This document shows, piece by piece, positions 23,577-34,174 of a stretch of 64,000 nucleotides of DNA. The notes under the pieces were generated by a model. That model ran no database searches and was not told the origin of the DNA. It saw only the letters and a list, made by a program, of their open reading frames with translations. Source of the DNA: Cryptomeria japonica (Eukaryota > Streptophyta > Pinopsida > Cupressales > Cupressaceae); the NCBI RefSeq assembly GCF_030272615.1, contig NC_081412.1, positions 473,724,157 through 473,788,156 of the forward strand, read 5' to 3'. The translations under genes were made by a program, and so were the position numbers. How positions within the stretch are numbered: the first letter of the stretch is position 1; every line of letters begins with the position of its first letter.

Positions 23577-23882
23577 TTGAATGCATTACCTTTTGATTTC
23601 AGTCCTAATTTGGATCCAGCTGCAACAAGCACTATTCGATTGCGTCCATGGTTTAGTGCAAGCAAGGATCATGTTCGACTTCATAGATGTTGCAAGAAAC
23701 ACACTTTAGCTCCCAAAGTTCCACAGTTAGAGTTTTTCACATTCCCTTACAATTTTAAAATTGGGAGGAAGGGCAACAACCAATCTCATCAAATTGGCAG
23801 ACCGCACGTTGTAGGTATTGCCTCTTTTCCACGGAACACTGGTTTGCTAGGCACTCCCATTTTTGAAAATTCATGTGCATAA
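23577..23882 (+). pseudogene. Unidentified 101-codon open stretch downstream of the MULE remnant
   Basis: Encodes a basic, Pro/Phe-containing segment (S-T-I-R-L-R-P-W-F, C-C-K-K-H, F-F-T-F-P-Y-N-F-K-I-G-R-K-G). It lies on the same strand and ~280 bases beyond the SWIM motif, so it could be the C-terminal tail of that transposase. No domain is recognised. Confidence 0.3.
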
Positions 23883-24481
23883 TTTTAATATGACTTACAC
23901 TTGCTCGATGTGTCATCCATTTCTATTCAATGTTTACAAAGCATCCTCAACTTCTAGCCCAATAATTCCTTGTCGGCGTCTATTTTTTGACAATAATATG
24001 GGTTCGCAATGCATGGTTTATGGGGAATAGTGGCTAGTACATACAATTTATGTTTTCCTTATTTCTTTAGCTTTACTTTGCCATTACTGATAACAATAAT
24101 AGATGTGGGCACTAGGCAGTCGCATTCATTTATGCATGTATTATTTATTGCATATCCAAATCAGTAAATGCGCAATTGTCATGTAATTTAGAACATGGTG
24201 TGTTTTACAATTTTTTTTTTCAAATCACTACATGGTGTGTTTTTCACATGCGTTATGCATTTTATAACACTGTGTTTCTTTCTATGCAGGTTTACGTGGC
24301 ACATTTTTTGTTTTCCACGAGGAGGTGACAAATGGAATTCTGAGCATTTGCACAAACATACAGGTTTTTAGATATATATTGGCCTATTCTGAATTTAGTT
24401 TTGTCTTGAAAACACTAAAATGTTATGCTTTTTTCTTGTGATAACATAGTGTATTCACACCATCGTTGTCTTCTTCTGTAG
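23883..24481. other. No gene seen
   Basis: AT-rich spacer. TTCTATGCAGGTT at ~24,281 and CTTCTGTAGGTT at ~24,473 look like 3' splice acceptors, which would fit a former intron-containing gene. Confidence 0.35.
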
Positions 24482-24610
24482 GTTGTGTTCTCTTATCGAA
24501 AATATTTTTCTAGCTTTGTAGATAAATATGGTAAATCTTGGCATGAGACAACGATGCCTCGGTTTGATATCGCTGTGTGTCAATGGTTTATCATGAGGAG
24601 GGAGGTATAG
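24482..24610 (+). pseudogene. Exon-like open segment, unidentified
   Basis: After an acceptor-like TTCTGTAG the frame reads V-V-F-S-Y-R-K-Y-F-S-S-F-V-D-K-Y-G-K-S-W through M-P-R-F-D-I-A-V-C-Q-W-F-I-M-R-R-E. It ends at a GAG/GTATAG boundary that could be a donor. It is coherent for 41 codons with no match I can name. It may be an exon of the same gene as the upstream transposase-like pieces or of an unrelated gene cut by the following LTRs. Confidence 0.25.
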
Positions 24611-24782
24611 CTTTACATTGTCGAGATGAGATTGCGTACTAGTTTTGGTGGGGACCGGTTAGTGTCGTTCTTTCTTGTATGATGACTTACACAAACATGG
24701 CAGGACAAATCATAGAGATGTTGTCAGATCACTGGATAGAGTCTGTCTCTCACCTTTTTCCAAGGTCGGTCTAATAATATCA

Positions 24783-25793
24783 TGAAACTATAATGATCTG
24801 GTCAACTACTAAGAGGGGGGGTGAATTAGTAGATATAAAATAAACTAAACTTTCACCAAACTTAATTCCAACCCAGAAACAACTTGCTAAACTTAACTGG
24901 TTTAGATACTATATCGAAAACTAGAACTACACTGTCAAACTTTACCGGTTGACCAAAACATCAATGATACAATGCAACAAATTTGAAAATCATATACCAT
25001 TTAACCAAAACATCAATGATACAATGCAACAAATTTGAAAATCATATACCATTTAACCAAAACATTAAACCACTTCACTAATATCAGTAATAGCTCATTT
25101 CAGATCACTTCCAGTTATGTAAACATATGTAAGTGGATTTGCCAGTTAATCATATCAAAACATATCAATAAAATCATTCACCACTTGACACAATGATTTT
25201 TCACATGGAAACCTAGATGGGAAAAACCATGGTGGGGATTAATACCCACAAGTATTCTAAACTCTTCTGAAGTTTGCCCTTTCAGGAGGCAAGCCTTGTT
25301 AGAAGCTTATACAATAATGTCCTGTTAAGAACAGAACCGGTTAGGGACCACCCGGTTATGGGATTGACTACAATACCCTATTAAAGGCAATACCCTATTA
25401 GAGGTAACCTTGGTAGAGGATTTCAAATCCAAGCTAATGGATCACCTGGTTAGAGGATTTAAACAAGAAGCTTGTTAAATCTTACCTGGTTAGGGGATTT
25501 AACTATTGTAATGGTTAGAGAACAAAAGTGTCTTTGCTAATTTGGAAATAGCACTTCCTTACTTAATCAAATCCTTTTATGCTCCTATCTACCTTAACAA
25601 CATTCTGCAGACGCTCCTTTTGGTTTGGCAACAATCACACTACCACACTTAACCAAATTTCCAACACAATTACAAACAACTCAACGACCTTATAATAAAA
25701 TACAATAGGTCGGTAACACAACACAAATCCTAAAAATCTCATAGAGATTACAAACATATCGATTCAATCTTAACTGTTGGAATACATAGAAAT
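24783..25793 (-). repeat. Minus-strand LTR remnant 1
   Basis: On the minus strand it ends with a ...CCCCCCCTCTTAGTAG-type sequence (plus: AAGAGGGGGGGTGAATTAG at ~24,810), like the 3' ends of the 31.8-kb and 57.5-kb LTRs. Internal phrases match the 57.5-kb solo LTR: CATGGAAACC..GATGGGAAAAACCA..GTGGG, repeated ACCTGGTTAGAGGATTT or GGGGATTT, and AGGTCGGTAACA. Its minus-strand 5' part is missing, cut where remnant 2 starts. Confidence 0.7.
24952..25055. repeat. Identical 52-bp tandem duplication
   Basis: ACCAAAACATCAATGATACA and the following 32 bases are repeated exactly with a 52-bp period (starts 24,952 and 25,004; a third partial copy starts at 25,056). The identity suggests a duplication much younger than the surrounding LTR. 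Confidence 0.9.
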
Positions 25794-25935
25794 TGTTAGA
25801 CACAATGCACCACTAAGAGGGGGAGGGGGTGAATCAGTGGTTCTCAAATTTTTTCCCTTTAGCTATCCTTTGTGAGCAATGTTGGTTTGTGAATCAAGCA
25901 AAGTGCAGACTTAATGGTTAGTAATGAGACTAACT

Positions 25936-25976
<41 letters not shown>

Positions 25977-26677
25977 GGAGACATCACATGACACCAACAT
26001 ATACGAGGAAAACCCAAGATGGGAAAAACCTAGGTGAGCAATGTTGTTGGAGTCTACTGCTCCAATCTAATCTCACAGTAAAACACAGTTACAAAGTTTA
26101 GGGCACCAACCCAAGGAGCACCAACCCCTTACTTTAGGGCACCAACCCAAGGAGCTAGAACCCCTGCACTGAGCTACAACTCAGTATTCACAATATAAAC
26201 TTCAAATACATTAGTAGTTATCTTGTTACAAGTAAATCTTGCAACCTTTTCAAATATCTTACTCTGTCAGTGAAGTACCTTCTCTCCTTTATGGACTCAC
26301 TCTTCTTCCTACTCTGCACCTGCTGCTTCTTAGCTAGATCTACACCTCACTTTTCTTCTCATCACCGGTATCACACTTTGTTGGTATAAGAACTACACGT
26401 TCACTCTCCAACCGATTGAAGGCTTCAACCAGGTTCACTCTCACTCTCTTCTTAGATGCTCATTAAGCACTTGGCTGATCTTCTTCTTATTTGAAGAAGT
26501 CTTTGCCACAACACTATATTCTTCTCTCTTTGGCCTTTTTACTTATAGCCAAAATTTCCCACCAAATCCCAATTCAAAATTTAGGAGGTTAGGGTTTCCT
26601 AACCATCCTGGAGGCAAACCAAATCCAATCAGATCTTGCTTGCTTGAGGCTCTATACATCTAGGTATGATGTCGACA
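25794..26677 (-). repeat. Minus-strand LTR remnant 2 (solo LTR-like)
   Basis: On plus it opens TGTTAGACACAATGCACCAC then TAAGAGGGGGAGGGGGTGAATCAGTGG, the inverse of a copia LTR 3' end. On minus it would begin TGTCGACATCATACC. It contains GGAAAACCCAAGATGGGAAA, the same sub-motif as the other LTRs here. Length ~884 bp. The flanking five bases (GAAAT and CTTTT) do not match, so the ends or an intact insertion are not proven. Confidence 0.55.
25938..25975. repeat. (CA)n microsatellite
   Basis: About 18 uninterrupted CA dinucleotides inside LTR remnant 2. Confidence 0.97.
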
Positions 26678-26678
26678 C

Positions 26679-26901
26679 TTTTCCTGATGATAGGGCACTA
26701 CAAATTTGGAGGTCCAAATGTGAAAATAGAGGTTTGGGAAACACTTAAAACCAAAGTGCCAATGGGACTATTAACTCATGTACTGGACCTACTGGTAGCA
26801 TTGAGACACCATTCAATGAAGGTATGCAAACTCAGAGTGAAGAAAACACAAACAACAATCAAGAAAGTTCTGAATTTGATGAGGATGAATGGCAACTGTA
26901 A
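26679..26901 (+). pseudogene. C-terminal coding remnant, acidic tail
   Basis: Right after LTR remnant 2, one frame reads F-P-D-D-R-A-L-Q-I-W-R-S-K-C-E-N-R-G-L-G, a stop, then a Ser/Thr/Asn-rich segment ending E-F-D-E-D-E-W-Q-L and a stop at 26,899. This looks like a protein C-terminus. Position and strand fit a continuation of the gene interrupted by the LTRs at 24.8 kb, but this is inference. Confidence 0.3.
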
Positions 26902-27637
26902 GAGATTGCCATTTATTAATATTATTACTATATCTCGTCATTCATATTACAAAAGTATATTATTATGGTTGATAAATTGATGATATTTAATGAGTCTTTA
27001 AACTTTTTGCAATTAGAATTTATTATTGATTTGTAATTGTATTCTTCAACTTTCTATTTCCAGAATTAAAATAACATAATAAAATACCATAATGTGTTTA
27101 TCAATACAGAGATGTTTATTTAGACATGTTGATAACTTAGATTTTCATTAATTCTTTCAAAATATAGCCATATGATACAATTAATTTAATACACTACTCT
27201 ATGTGATTCTCCATGCAAAAGTCATTACAAAGTTTTAGAACCCTTGCAAATGAACCTGAATTCCCTTTTATAGAAACAAGGGAGCTTAGGTGGATTTGCA
27301 ACATGTGAAGACTCAACATCAAAATCACAAACTCAACACAAATTTACATGGCCATCACATTCTGAATTGGCAATTTAACAACTGCTACATGTCTGATGTC
27401 TCCTGTTCAAAAAACAGAGTTCAAAATTAAATATTAATTCAAGCCATGACAAATTAAATATAGATAATAATAGTGCCCAGAACCTAGTAATCAGAAATAT
27501 AGAAATGCAGAAATGTTAAAACTTGGGAGAATTTGAGAATACAAATTTACAGGCTTAAGGTTTGCACCGTGGATCATAAATTCATAGGTTGGATTAGCAA
27601 TAGCGAGTGTTGGCTTTTTCTTGTTCAGAAAAAAAAG
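26902..27637. other. AT-rich spacer, no gene seen
   Basis: No motif or repeat recognised. It probably includes the 3' flank of the minus-strand unit that ends at ~27,638. Confidence 0.45.
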
Positions 27638-28200
27638 TTATTTCAAGCGATGCCAAATTCCAAATAGAAAAAAACATAAAACCTTGAAATTAAGAGTAAA
27701 AGAAGAAAACTGTGCAATACATACTATGATTCTTAAGATTTTTTCTGCCAGTTTTTGTAGGGTGCTCCACTCTCCGTCTGATGGAAGGTCAATATTATTT
27801 AAACTATGGAAATTCAACTGCAACTTCATCAACAATTCATATTTAGAAGAGTGACTTGACATCACTGTTTCACCCAATACCGCATTCAGAGTTGTAAATG
27901 GTTGGATGAATTCCAGAAAGCTTTGGGGAGTTGTGTTCTTAGGAAGCAAGTCTAAATCAGACTTCATTTTTATCTCCATATTTTTTTGTAAGCTTCTTTT
28001 CCAATGAATTTATTTGATGGGTCAATGGTCTTAGGCAAACCAAGTTTAATTAAATTAGTTGTCTTTTCTTGCAACTTCAATATCTTTTTGCTAAATTTAT
28101 CCATAACTTTTAATGTTTCCCTTAGTTTCTGGCATTTTTGAAGGATAGATGATGTCTTAACTGTGGGATCAGTGTGGCTCTTAATTCCCTTGGATGCCAA
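27638..28200 (-). pseudogene. C-terminal part of the minus-strand accessory unit
   Basis: Two overlapping minus frames (28,200-27,970 and 27,979-27,638) encode a Lys-rich helical segment (K-V-M-D-K-F-S-K-K-I-L-K-L-Q-E-K-T) followed by L-P-K-N-T-T-P-Q-S-F-L-E-F-I-Q-P-F-T. They overlap by 10 bases in different frames, so a frameshift separates them. By position this is the tail after the coiled coil at 28.4-29.1 kb. The layout resembles the C-terminal end of the 34-37.6 kb ORF, also helical and Gln/Leu-rich. No known domain. Confidence 0.4.
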
Positions 28201-28420
28201 ATAGCTATCACTGGTACTCTAGAATACTTCCAAAATCTGTTTTGCCATATCCTCTTTTGTAAAAATACGTATGCTCTTCTCAATGTGCCCTTTGATTTTC
28301 ATATAAATTAATCTCGACTTTCATTCAATTCAAACCATTCACACAACTTGTCACTCCTCTGCATTATTTGCCCCGAAATATTTTCATGTATAAACTTCAT
28401 TGTATTTTTCATATTACCTT

Positions 28421-29068
28421 TCAATCTATCCTCCGAAGTTTTAATTTTATCATTTGCATTACATGCAGGTCTTCTTTCATTTGTGCATATTTGTTTCTTT
28501 CTTCCTCTACTTCCTCTTCCAAATGTTTTTCTTTTTCCTTCTCATGATCTAATAGGTCCCATATTTTTCTTATTTCGGCAACAACAAACTCATAACTTTT
28601 GTATAATTTTTGAAAACTGGCTCTTTCCTCATCAATTTTTTTACTCCTTCTAGCCAAATTTTCTCTCAGGTCCTTCAATTTTGCATTCATCTTTTCCTGC
28701 TCTATAATTTCTACTGTAGAGCCTAAATTTTTTATCCTTTTCCGTAAATCATTGCACTTATTATCTGCTGCTTTCCTCTTTGATTTTTTGTTTGTCAAGT
28801 TTGCCTTTAACTTTTCTATTTGTTTCTCTAGTTTATTTTTCTCTCTCTCAACCTTTACTAGTGAAGTGTAGACCACTTCATTATTCCTTTTTGACACACT
28901 AATTTGGAGGGTGATAACTTGAAATTCAGAGGGATCTATTTGACTATGTGGTAGATTTTTATCTTTAGTTGGGGGCACAACAACCATGAAATCCAACATA
29001 TCTTTGTGTGGGTCATATGTTCGAAATACCTTGTTCCTTGCAAGTTGTTCATCTAAAACTTCAGTCAA
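28421..29068 (-). pseudogene. Coiled-coil part of the minus-strand accessory unit
   Basis: A 215-codon open stretch. It starts in a short globular part (V-L-D-E-Q-L-A-R-N-K-V-F, then D-M-L-D-F-M-V-V-V-P-P) and from about residue 70 becomes a long heptad-rich coiled coil with K-L-E-K-Q-I-E-K-L-K-A-N and L-E-E-E-V-E-E-E-R-N-K. This predicts self-association. It is collinear with the G-patch frame upstream (29.3-30.1 kb) across a stop and frameshift, so I read them as one former protein. Confidence 0.5.
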
Positions 29069-29307
29069 GGCAACCCTATGAAATTATCTCCTTTTTTCTT
29101 TATTTGCATTTGTTGTGTGTTCAATTTTTTCATAGTAATCATGAAATTGAAAATCTGGGCTTGCTAAAGCAATTGAATGTTTGAAAGGTGAAATAGGAAT
29201 AGCAGAGGCTCCAATTCCACCTATGCATGTGGTTTTAACTAATGCATTATGAGGATTACCAACAGCCATTCCTGATCCTGTCCCACTGTCACTTTCATGT
29301 GTAGTTT

Positions 29308-30441
29308 TTATATTCTTTTGAGGGGTCTGATCTGAAGTTGAAATGATAGATTTGTAGTGTTAGTGGCACTTGATATAAGATTATAAATAGTATGAGTATA
29401 TACCACTAGTGGCCTCTTGTGAGAGATATTTTGTTGTTTCCCTTGTCCAACACCAAGACAACTAGTATCAGTAGTAGTACCAATGCCAACCCCACCAATT
29501 GCAATGGCACTTGACTTAAGACTAATAGGAATACTATCCCCAGATTCCCCACCAGTGGTAGTGGCACTTGATTCACCACCAATGGGAATACCATGATGTG
29601 GTGGTGGTTGTGGATTTGAACCTAAAACAAATCCAGGTAGACCCTGAGGGTAATGAGTAGTACCTTTTCGTGATGAATCTAAAGAATTAAGTTCAATGAC
29701 TGGTTTAACATGAGATTTTGATTTTGAATTTGATGGAAGTTGTACCTCAAGTGGATACCAAATGCCTTCTCCTCTGGGACTTAGACCACCACCTTCAAAA
29801 CCCATTTTTTTCACAATGTTTGCCCCTTTGCTATATTTTTCTTTCATGGACTCATTGACTCCACCTAATATTGTAGGGACTGTAGTAGTTGTTGGAGTGG
29901 GCTCAACCTCATACTCATTTTCATCTTCACTCCTATCATATGCTATTGTAGGATGCTCCATATTCCACAATTTGCTAAACTCTTCATCCTCATCGATGGA
30001 CTCAAATTTTGCATTGGTCTTTGGTTCACCGAGATTCTTCCTCATAGTCCAAAAATCATTTATTTCGGTTTGATTCCAATAACTGTCTTTACATTCTTGC
30101 ATAATTATTTTAGGAATAGATTTGTTAGATGGATTAGCAGATTTTTGTTAGAAATTGTAGGACCTCCTATTTTGGATGCCCTCCTCTATTGTCCTCTGTG
30201 TGTGCAATGCCATAATTTGTGATGACATGTCTTTTGTTGAAATGTTATTTGTCAGCGGCAATTTTCTCCATCTCTTTTTTACCTCATCCCAGGAGTCCAT
30301 GTTTCTAAGCTTTTCTAGCAATGGTTTACTTTCATGTTGACATAACGCTGAAGTGTTCCCATTTTTCCTAGGCCTTGCATGAACTACATCGATTGGATCA
30401 TACTGCCAAAGACCCTCATCACCAAAGATAAAAACTATCAA
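29308..30441 (-). pseudogene. G-patch-containing segment of the minus-strand accessory unit
   Basis: Frames 30,441-30,148 and 30,102-29,308 join across one stop. The longer one (264 codons) holds an acidic region (S-I-D-E-D-E-E-F), a Thr/Pro-rich stretch and then a G-patch-like motif (residues ~92-115): K-G-A-N-I-V-K-K-M-G-F-E-G-G-G-L and R-G-E-G-I. After it comes a Gly/Ser/Thr-rich low-complexity tail. G-patch motifs bind RNA or activate DEAH helicases; they occur in splicing proteins such as TFIP11/STIP and in some retroelement polyproteins. Here the surrounding domains do not match TFIP11, so a retroelement-type accessory protein is more likely. Confidence 0.55.
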
Positions 30442-30559
30442 AAAATCATGTGCCGCATTGAATGCTTTTCTCTCAAATGTGAACCCTCCACATGACTAAG
30501 TCATGGAAGGAAATGTGCTCTTCTTTTACTGACCATGGAAGTGCCTATCTGTGCTCTCC

Positions 30560-31758
30560 AACTGTCAGACATATTCCAATGAAAATACCCTCTCTGTCAC
30601 ATGTATTGGAAGTCTGTAGGGTTTTATTGCTGATCCGTAAAAGCTTAACACAGTGTATTCTTCCATGAAGAACCAGTCAGCCAATTGTATTTGACTTCTG
30701 AGTTGAATGCAATCTCTACAAGACATAGGCAATCTAGACATTGCAGTGCTTGTAATTTCCTTATACATTGGTGCCAAAAAGATGTTACAAAATGGTTGTA
30801 GTTCTTTCTATTGCCATGAATCGTTATCTTTGGTGTCCATTCATATATTGGACACTCTATTCTGTTCTAAGTCTTCTCATCAATCTTATAGTTCACAATG
30901 TGAAGATTGTTTGTCTTGAATATTGCATGATACTTGGATAGAAGGAGATAGCACAAGTAGGATGAGAACCTAAATGTCTTACAAGAACCTTTTTTGATAA
31001 TTAGTAATTGTTTTTGCATGGATTTAACTACATGCTCAACAAAATTATATCTTACTGGCTGAGTTACACAATTGATATTAAAAATCATTTCAGGAATGCT
31101 ATCACCCACTTCACTATCATTTTCCAATACCGAGCAAAATGTCAGCAAGGAAATAGTATCCTGAACTCATGGAACAAAAATGTTAGAATTATAAGGAGGT
31201 TTATGATTTGGATCCAATGGAGTACCAAACATTATTAGAACTCTGATAAATGAATCTCTACTAATTGGATCGATACTCTCATAATTCTCTGCCTGATTTC
31301 CTAGGTCAATGTGGACATTTGATTTTTTTGCTTTAAACCCTAGGTTCAACAAACGAGCAAATTCTCCCACGTTTATGGATAGAATTTCCTCTTTTGTATT
31401 TTAATTGACAATTGCTTTTTTATCTTCATAATAATTTTCAGTGCAAACCATGATAAAATCAGAGCAAGGGAATACTTCAAGTAACACTATGCTTCTCAAT
31501 CCAGCATCCCATGATGCAATTTTATTTGTGTTTTGTTTTAACATTATGTTGAAAATAGTAAAAATATGCCCTGCTTGGATCTGCCGCCTTATTAGACAAT
31601 GCATATCTAATATCTATGATACAATTTTTATCATGGATAGTGAGGTCATAAATATCATGGTATTCATCAGTGAAACCTGGTGTTTTAACTAGTTTGGTTA
31701 GGTACATTTCTTTTTTCACTTAGCTTCTTGATGAACTACTGTTTCCCATTTTCCCCAT
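30560..31758 (-). pseudogene. N-terminal globular part of the minus-strand accessory unit
   Basis: From ATG at 31,758 (M-G-K-M-G-N-S-S-S-S-R-S, stop) the minus strand reads in pieces: K-L-V-K-T-P-G-F-T-D-E-Y-H-D-I-Y-D-L-T (~31,690), A-S-W-D-A-G-L-R-S-I-V (~31,500), V-G-E-F-A-R-L-L-N-L-G-F (~31,370), R-Y-N-F-V-E-H-V-V-K-S-M-Q (~31,040), K-T-F-R-F-S-S-Y-L-C-Y-L-L-L-S-K-Y (~30,970) and P-Y-R-L-P-I-H-V-T-E-R-V-F (~30,610). This is a helical domain of unknown function. K.F[RK]F.S..... resembles K-G-T-F-K-F-G-S-L-I in the 34-kb ORF. At least four frameshifts or stops. The start lies only 66 bases from the 5' LTR at 31,825. Confidence 0.45.
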
Positions 31759-31824
31759 CGCTGTTATTGTTAATAATTCAAAATAATGATAGATACAAGT
31801 CTGAAAATGCTAACCCTCAAATTG

Positions 31825-32685
31825 TGTTGGTATTATACATTGAGATGAGAATAGTTGATGTTGTCATTGATTGCAACCGACTGGTAATATGGTTCATAGG
31901 TTACAGCGGCAACAAACATCATCTACCGGCATTGATAGACACTACAAGGTTATTCACAATGACATCCAGTCTACACCGACAGTAGATCACACTGGCACTC
32001 TAAGCCGACATGGAAATAATATTGTTTTGTATTGTAATTATATTGTATAGTTGACATGATGTATTTTAAAGACTCATATATGTATGAGATCTTGTAGGTC
32101 ATTTTGTAAGAAAAAAAGGTAATTAGGTAATGAATATAAGCGGTATATGAGAGCGAATAACTATATATGCATTATGATGTAATTATTTTATGAGTGAATA
32201 AGAGTAGAGCAAAGCGAAGGAAGGTTTATGGAAGAGGTATTTGATAGAGCTTAAACCGGTATTGAATCTAGCATTGTAGATGCTATTTTGAGCAGTAGAT
32301 TGTCATTGGATTTATTCATCCAATTTTGTAGTCAGTGGGACTCCTTTTTGTGATTGAGCAGTGAGCTCTAGGCTATTGGCCTTCGTGGATGTGGAGACCC
32401 CTATTGTATAAGTAATATTCATTCATATTGGCTAGTGAAAAAATATTTTGGGTCACAAATCCCACCGAGGTTTTTCCCCTACCGGGTTTCCTCGCCAAAA
32501 ATATCTGTGTTATGGTGTGCATTGATGGTTATACTTTTGTTTCTCTTTATTGCATTATTACTTATTTAGCGGTATATTAATTTGGGTTATAAAGTTGCAA
32601 ACAAGTTTAAATATTTTATTTACCGGTTAGACATTGATTCACCTCCCCCCTCTCAGTGTCTTTGGGACTGATCAAGTATCTAACA
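31825..32685 (+). repeat. 5' LTR of the 31.8-38.6 kb element
   Basis: 861 bp, TGTTGGTATTATACATTGAG to AAGTATCTAACA. It is alignable over its whole length with 37,783-38,641. Its last part (CCCCCCTCTCAGTGTCTTTG) corresponds to the inverse starts of the solo LTRs at 24.8, 25.8 and 57.5 kb, so these are one broad LTR family. Confidence 0.9.
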
Positions 32686-32687
32686 AT

Positions 32688-32700
32688 TGGTATTAGAGCC
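32688..32700 (+). other. Primer binding site
   Basis: TGGTATTAGAGCC lies two bases after the LTR. It is one base off the tRNA-iMet-complementary TGGTATCAGAGCC. Confidence 0.87.
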
Positions 32701-32739
32701 TAGTCCTCTATTTTCAGAAGCCTAACAACTTGATGAAGA

Positions 32740-33900
32740 TTCTGAAATTGGTATCGATGGAAAGTTTGAGACAACAATTGGAGGATCTCTTCAATATTTT
32801 GATGCAGAAAAATTGAAGAATATCAAATAGGAAGATGAACTCAGAATTGCTCCAGAATTCATCAAAGCACTTCAAGATAACCTAGTTATAGAAAAGAATA
32901 AGAGAAAAGAATTACATGTGCAATTGCAAAATCAAGATGATGAAGAAAAAGAAACTCTTAGAGATATTGCAAAGAAATTGAGACAAGAGAATAGTAACAT
33001 GAAGAATGAGATGCAAGATTTAACCATGAGATTATGCAAGGATATTGAAGATAGAAAGAGGAATGAATAAGATTTGGCCAGAAGACTTAATGAGAGATTA
33101 GATGAATCTCAAAGGATTAGTTATGAAAATGATATGCTTAAAATAGATCCGATTCACATGCAACATGACAAAGAGGATCTTATGAGACAAGTTAGCACTT
33201 TGGAAAGTGATTTGGTCAATGCAAATGAATACAAAGACAAATTCAAGAAAAGTTCAGATAATCTTGATGATATGCTAAAAAGTCAAAAACCTAATGGAGA
33301 AATAGTTGGACTTGGATTTGAACATGGAGAAAGTTTCGGGATTGCAAACAATAATGATCACAACAAACTGGTAAGGCAACCTAATGCTTATAAATTCAAT
33401 GGGAAATGTTTTAATTGCAACAAATTTGGTTATAGAGAAAATCAGTGCAGATTTAGGAATAATCAAAATACAAACTTACCCACCGGTCAATGTTCCAAAT
33501 GCAATAAAAATGGTCATAACTCAGACAATTGTAGAATGAATGTGAAATGTTATGTTTGTGGTAGGTTTGGACATTTATCTAATCAATGCAGAACTCAAAC
33601 CGGTCAAGGTTATGGAAAAGCTATTTAGAGAAACAATGTAAATTATTATGCATGTAACAAGATTGGGCATATTGCAAAATTTTGTAGAAGCAAGAGGGTA
33701 CTAGCGAACAATAAAGGATCTAATGACAAAGGAAAAGAAAAGGTGATTGAAATCACGCAAGAATTTTCTATGCAATGGATTAGGAAGAGAGATCATAGAA
33801 TTTATGAATCTGTCTCTGCACCGGCAGAACAGAGAAATCCATCACCGATAGGAGATTCTTCATCTAACTAAGGAATAATCCTTAGGAGTAAGGCAACTAA
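32740..33900 (+). pseudogene. ORF1: gag-like protein with coiled coil and four zinc knuckles
   Basis: One frame is maintained from ~32,800 to 33,900 with TAA at 33,068, TAG at 33,626 and others. The N-terminal two thirds is a charged coiled coil (for example L-R-D-I-A-K-K-L-R-Q-E-N). Four CCHC-type knuckles follow at ~33,409-33,700: CFNCNKFGYRENQC (His changed to Tyr), CSKCNKNGHNSDNC, CYVCGRFGHLSNQC, and YYACNKIGHIAKFC (first Cys changed to Tyr). Knuckles of this kind bind RNA in retroelement nucleocapsids. The tail is short and polar, and there is no protease fusion, unlike an ordinary copia gag-pol. Confidence 0.82.
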
Positions 33901-34174
33901 TTGAAGATCATACATTTACCCTTTTTTGGTGCTAAGAAGTTATAATTATTCTTTACCGATAGATATGTGGAGTTTTCACTTCATCGACAAAGCATTTATT
34001 GCACTTGTAAGTTACTTTTTGTTTATAAAGGCACTGTAACTTCTCATTTCACCTCACCAAGAATCCAAGCATTCAAAGAGAGAAAAATTGAGCAAAGGCA
34101 TTCTAAAGGTGAAGCAGCAAAGGTCTTTTAGAGCATTGAAGGATTTCACAGTTAAAAGGTATTTATATTTTGCA

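Noticed and set aside
29380-29815. Host TFIP11/STIP splicing gene, based on the G-patch
   Set aside because: The G-patch is similar in type only. The flanking domains, coiled coil and charged linkers do not match TFIP11, and the frame is broken.
28348-30222. Plus-strand open frames opposite the G-patch and coiled-coil segments
   Set aside because: Hydrophobic Phe/Leu/Ser-rich complements of Lys/Glu-rich minus-strand coding sequence, not membrane proteins.
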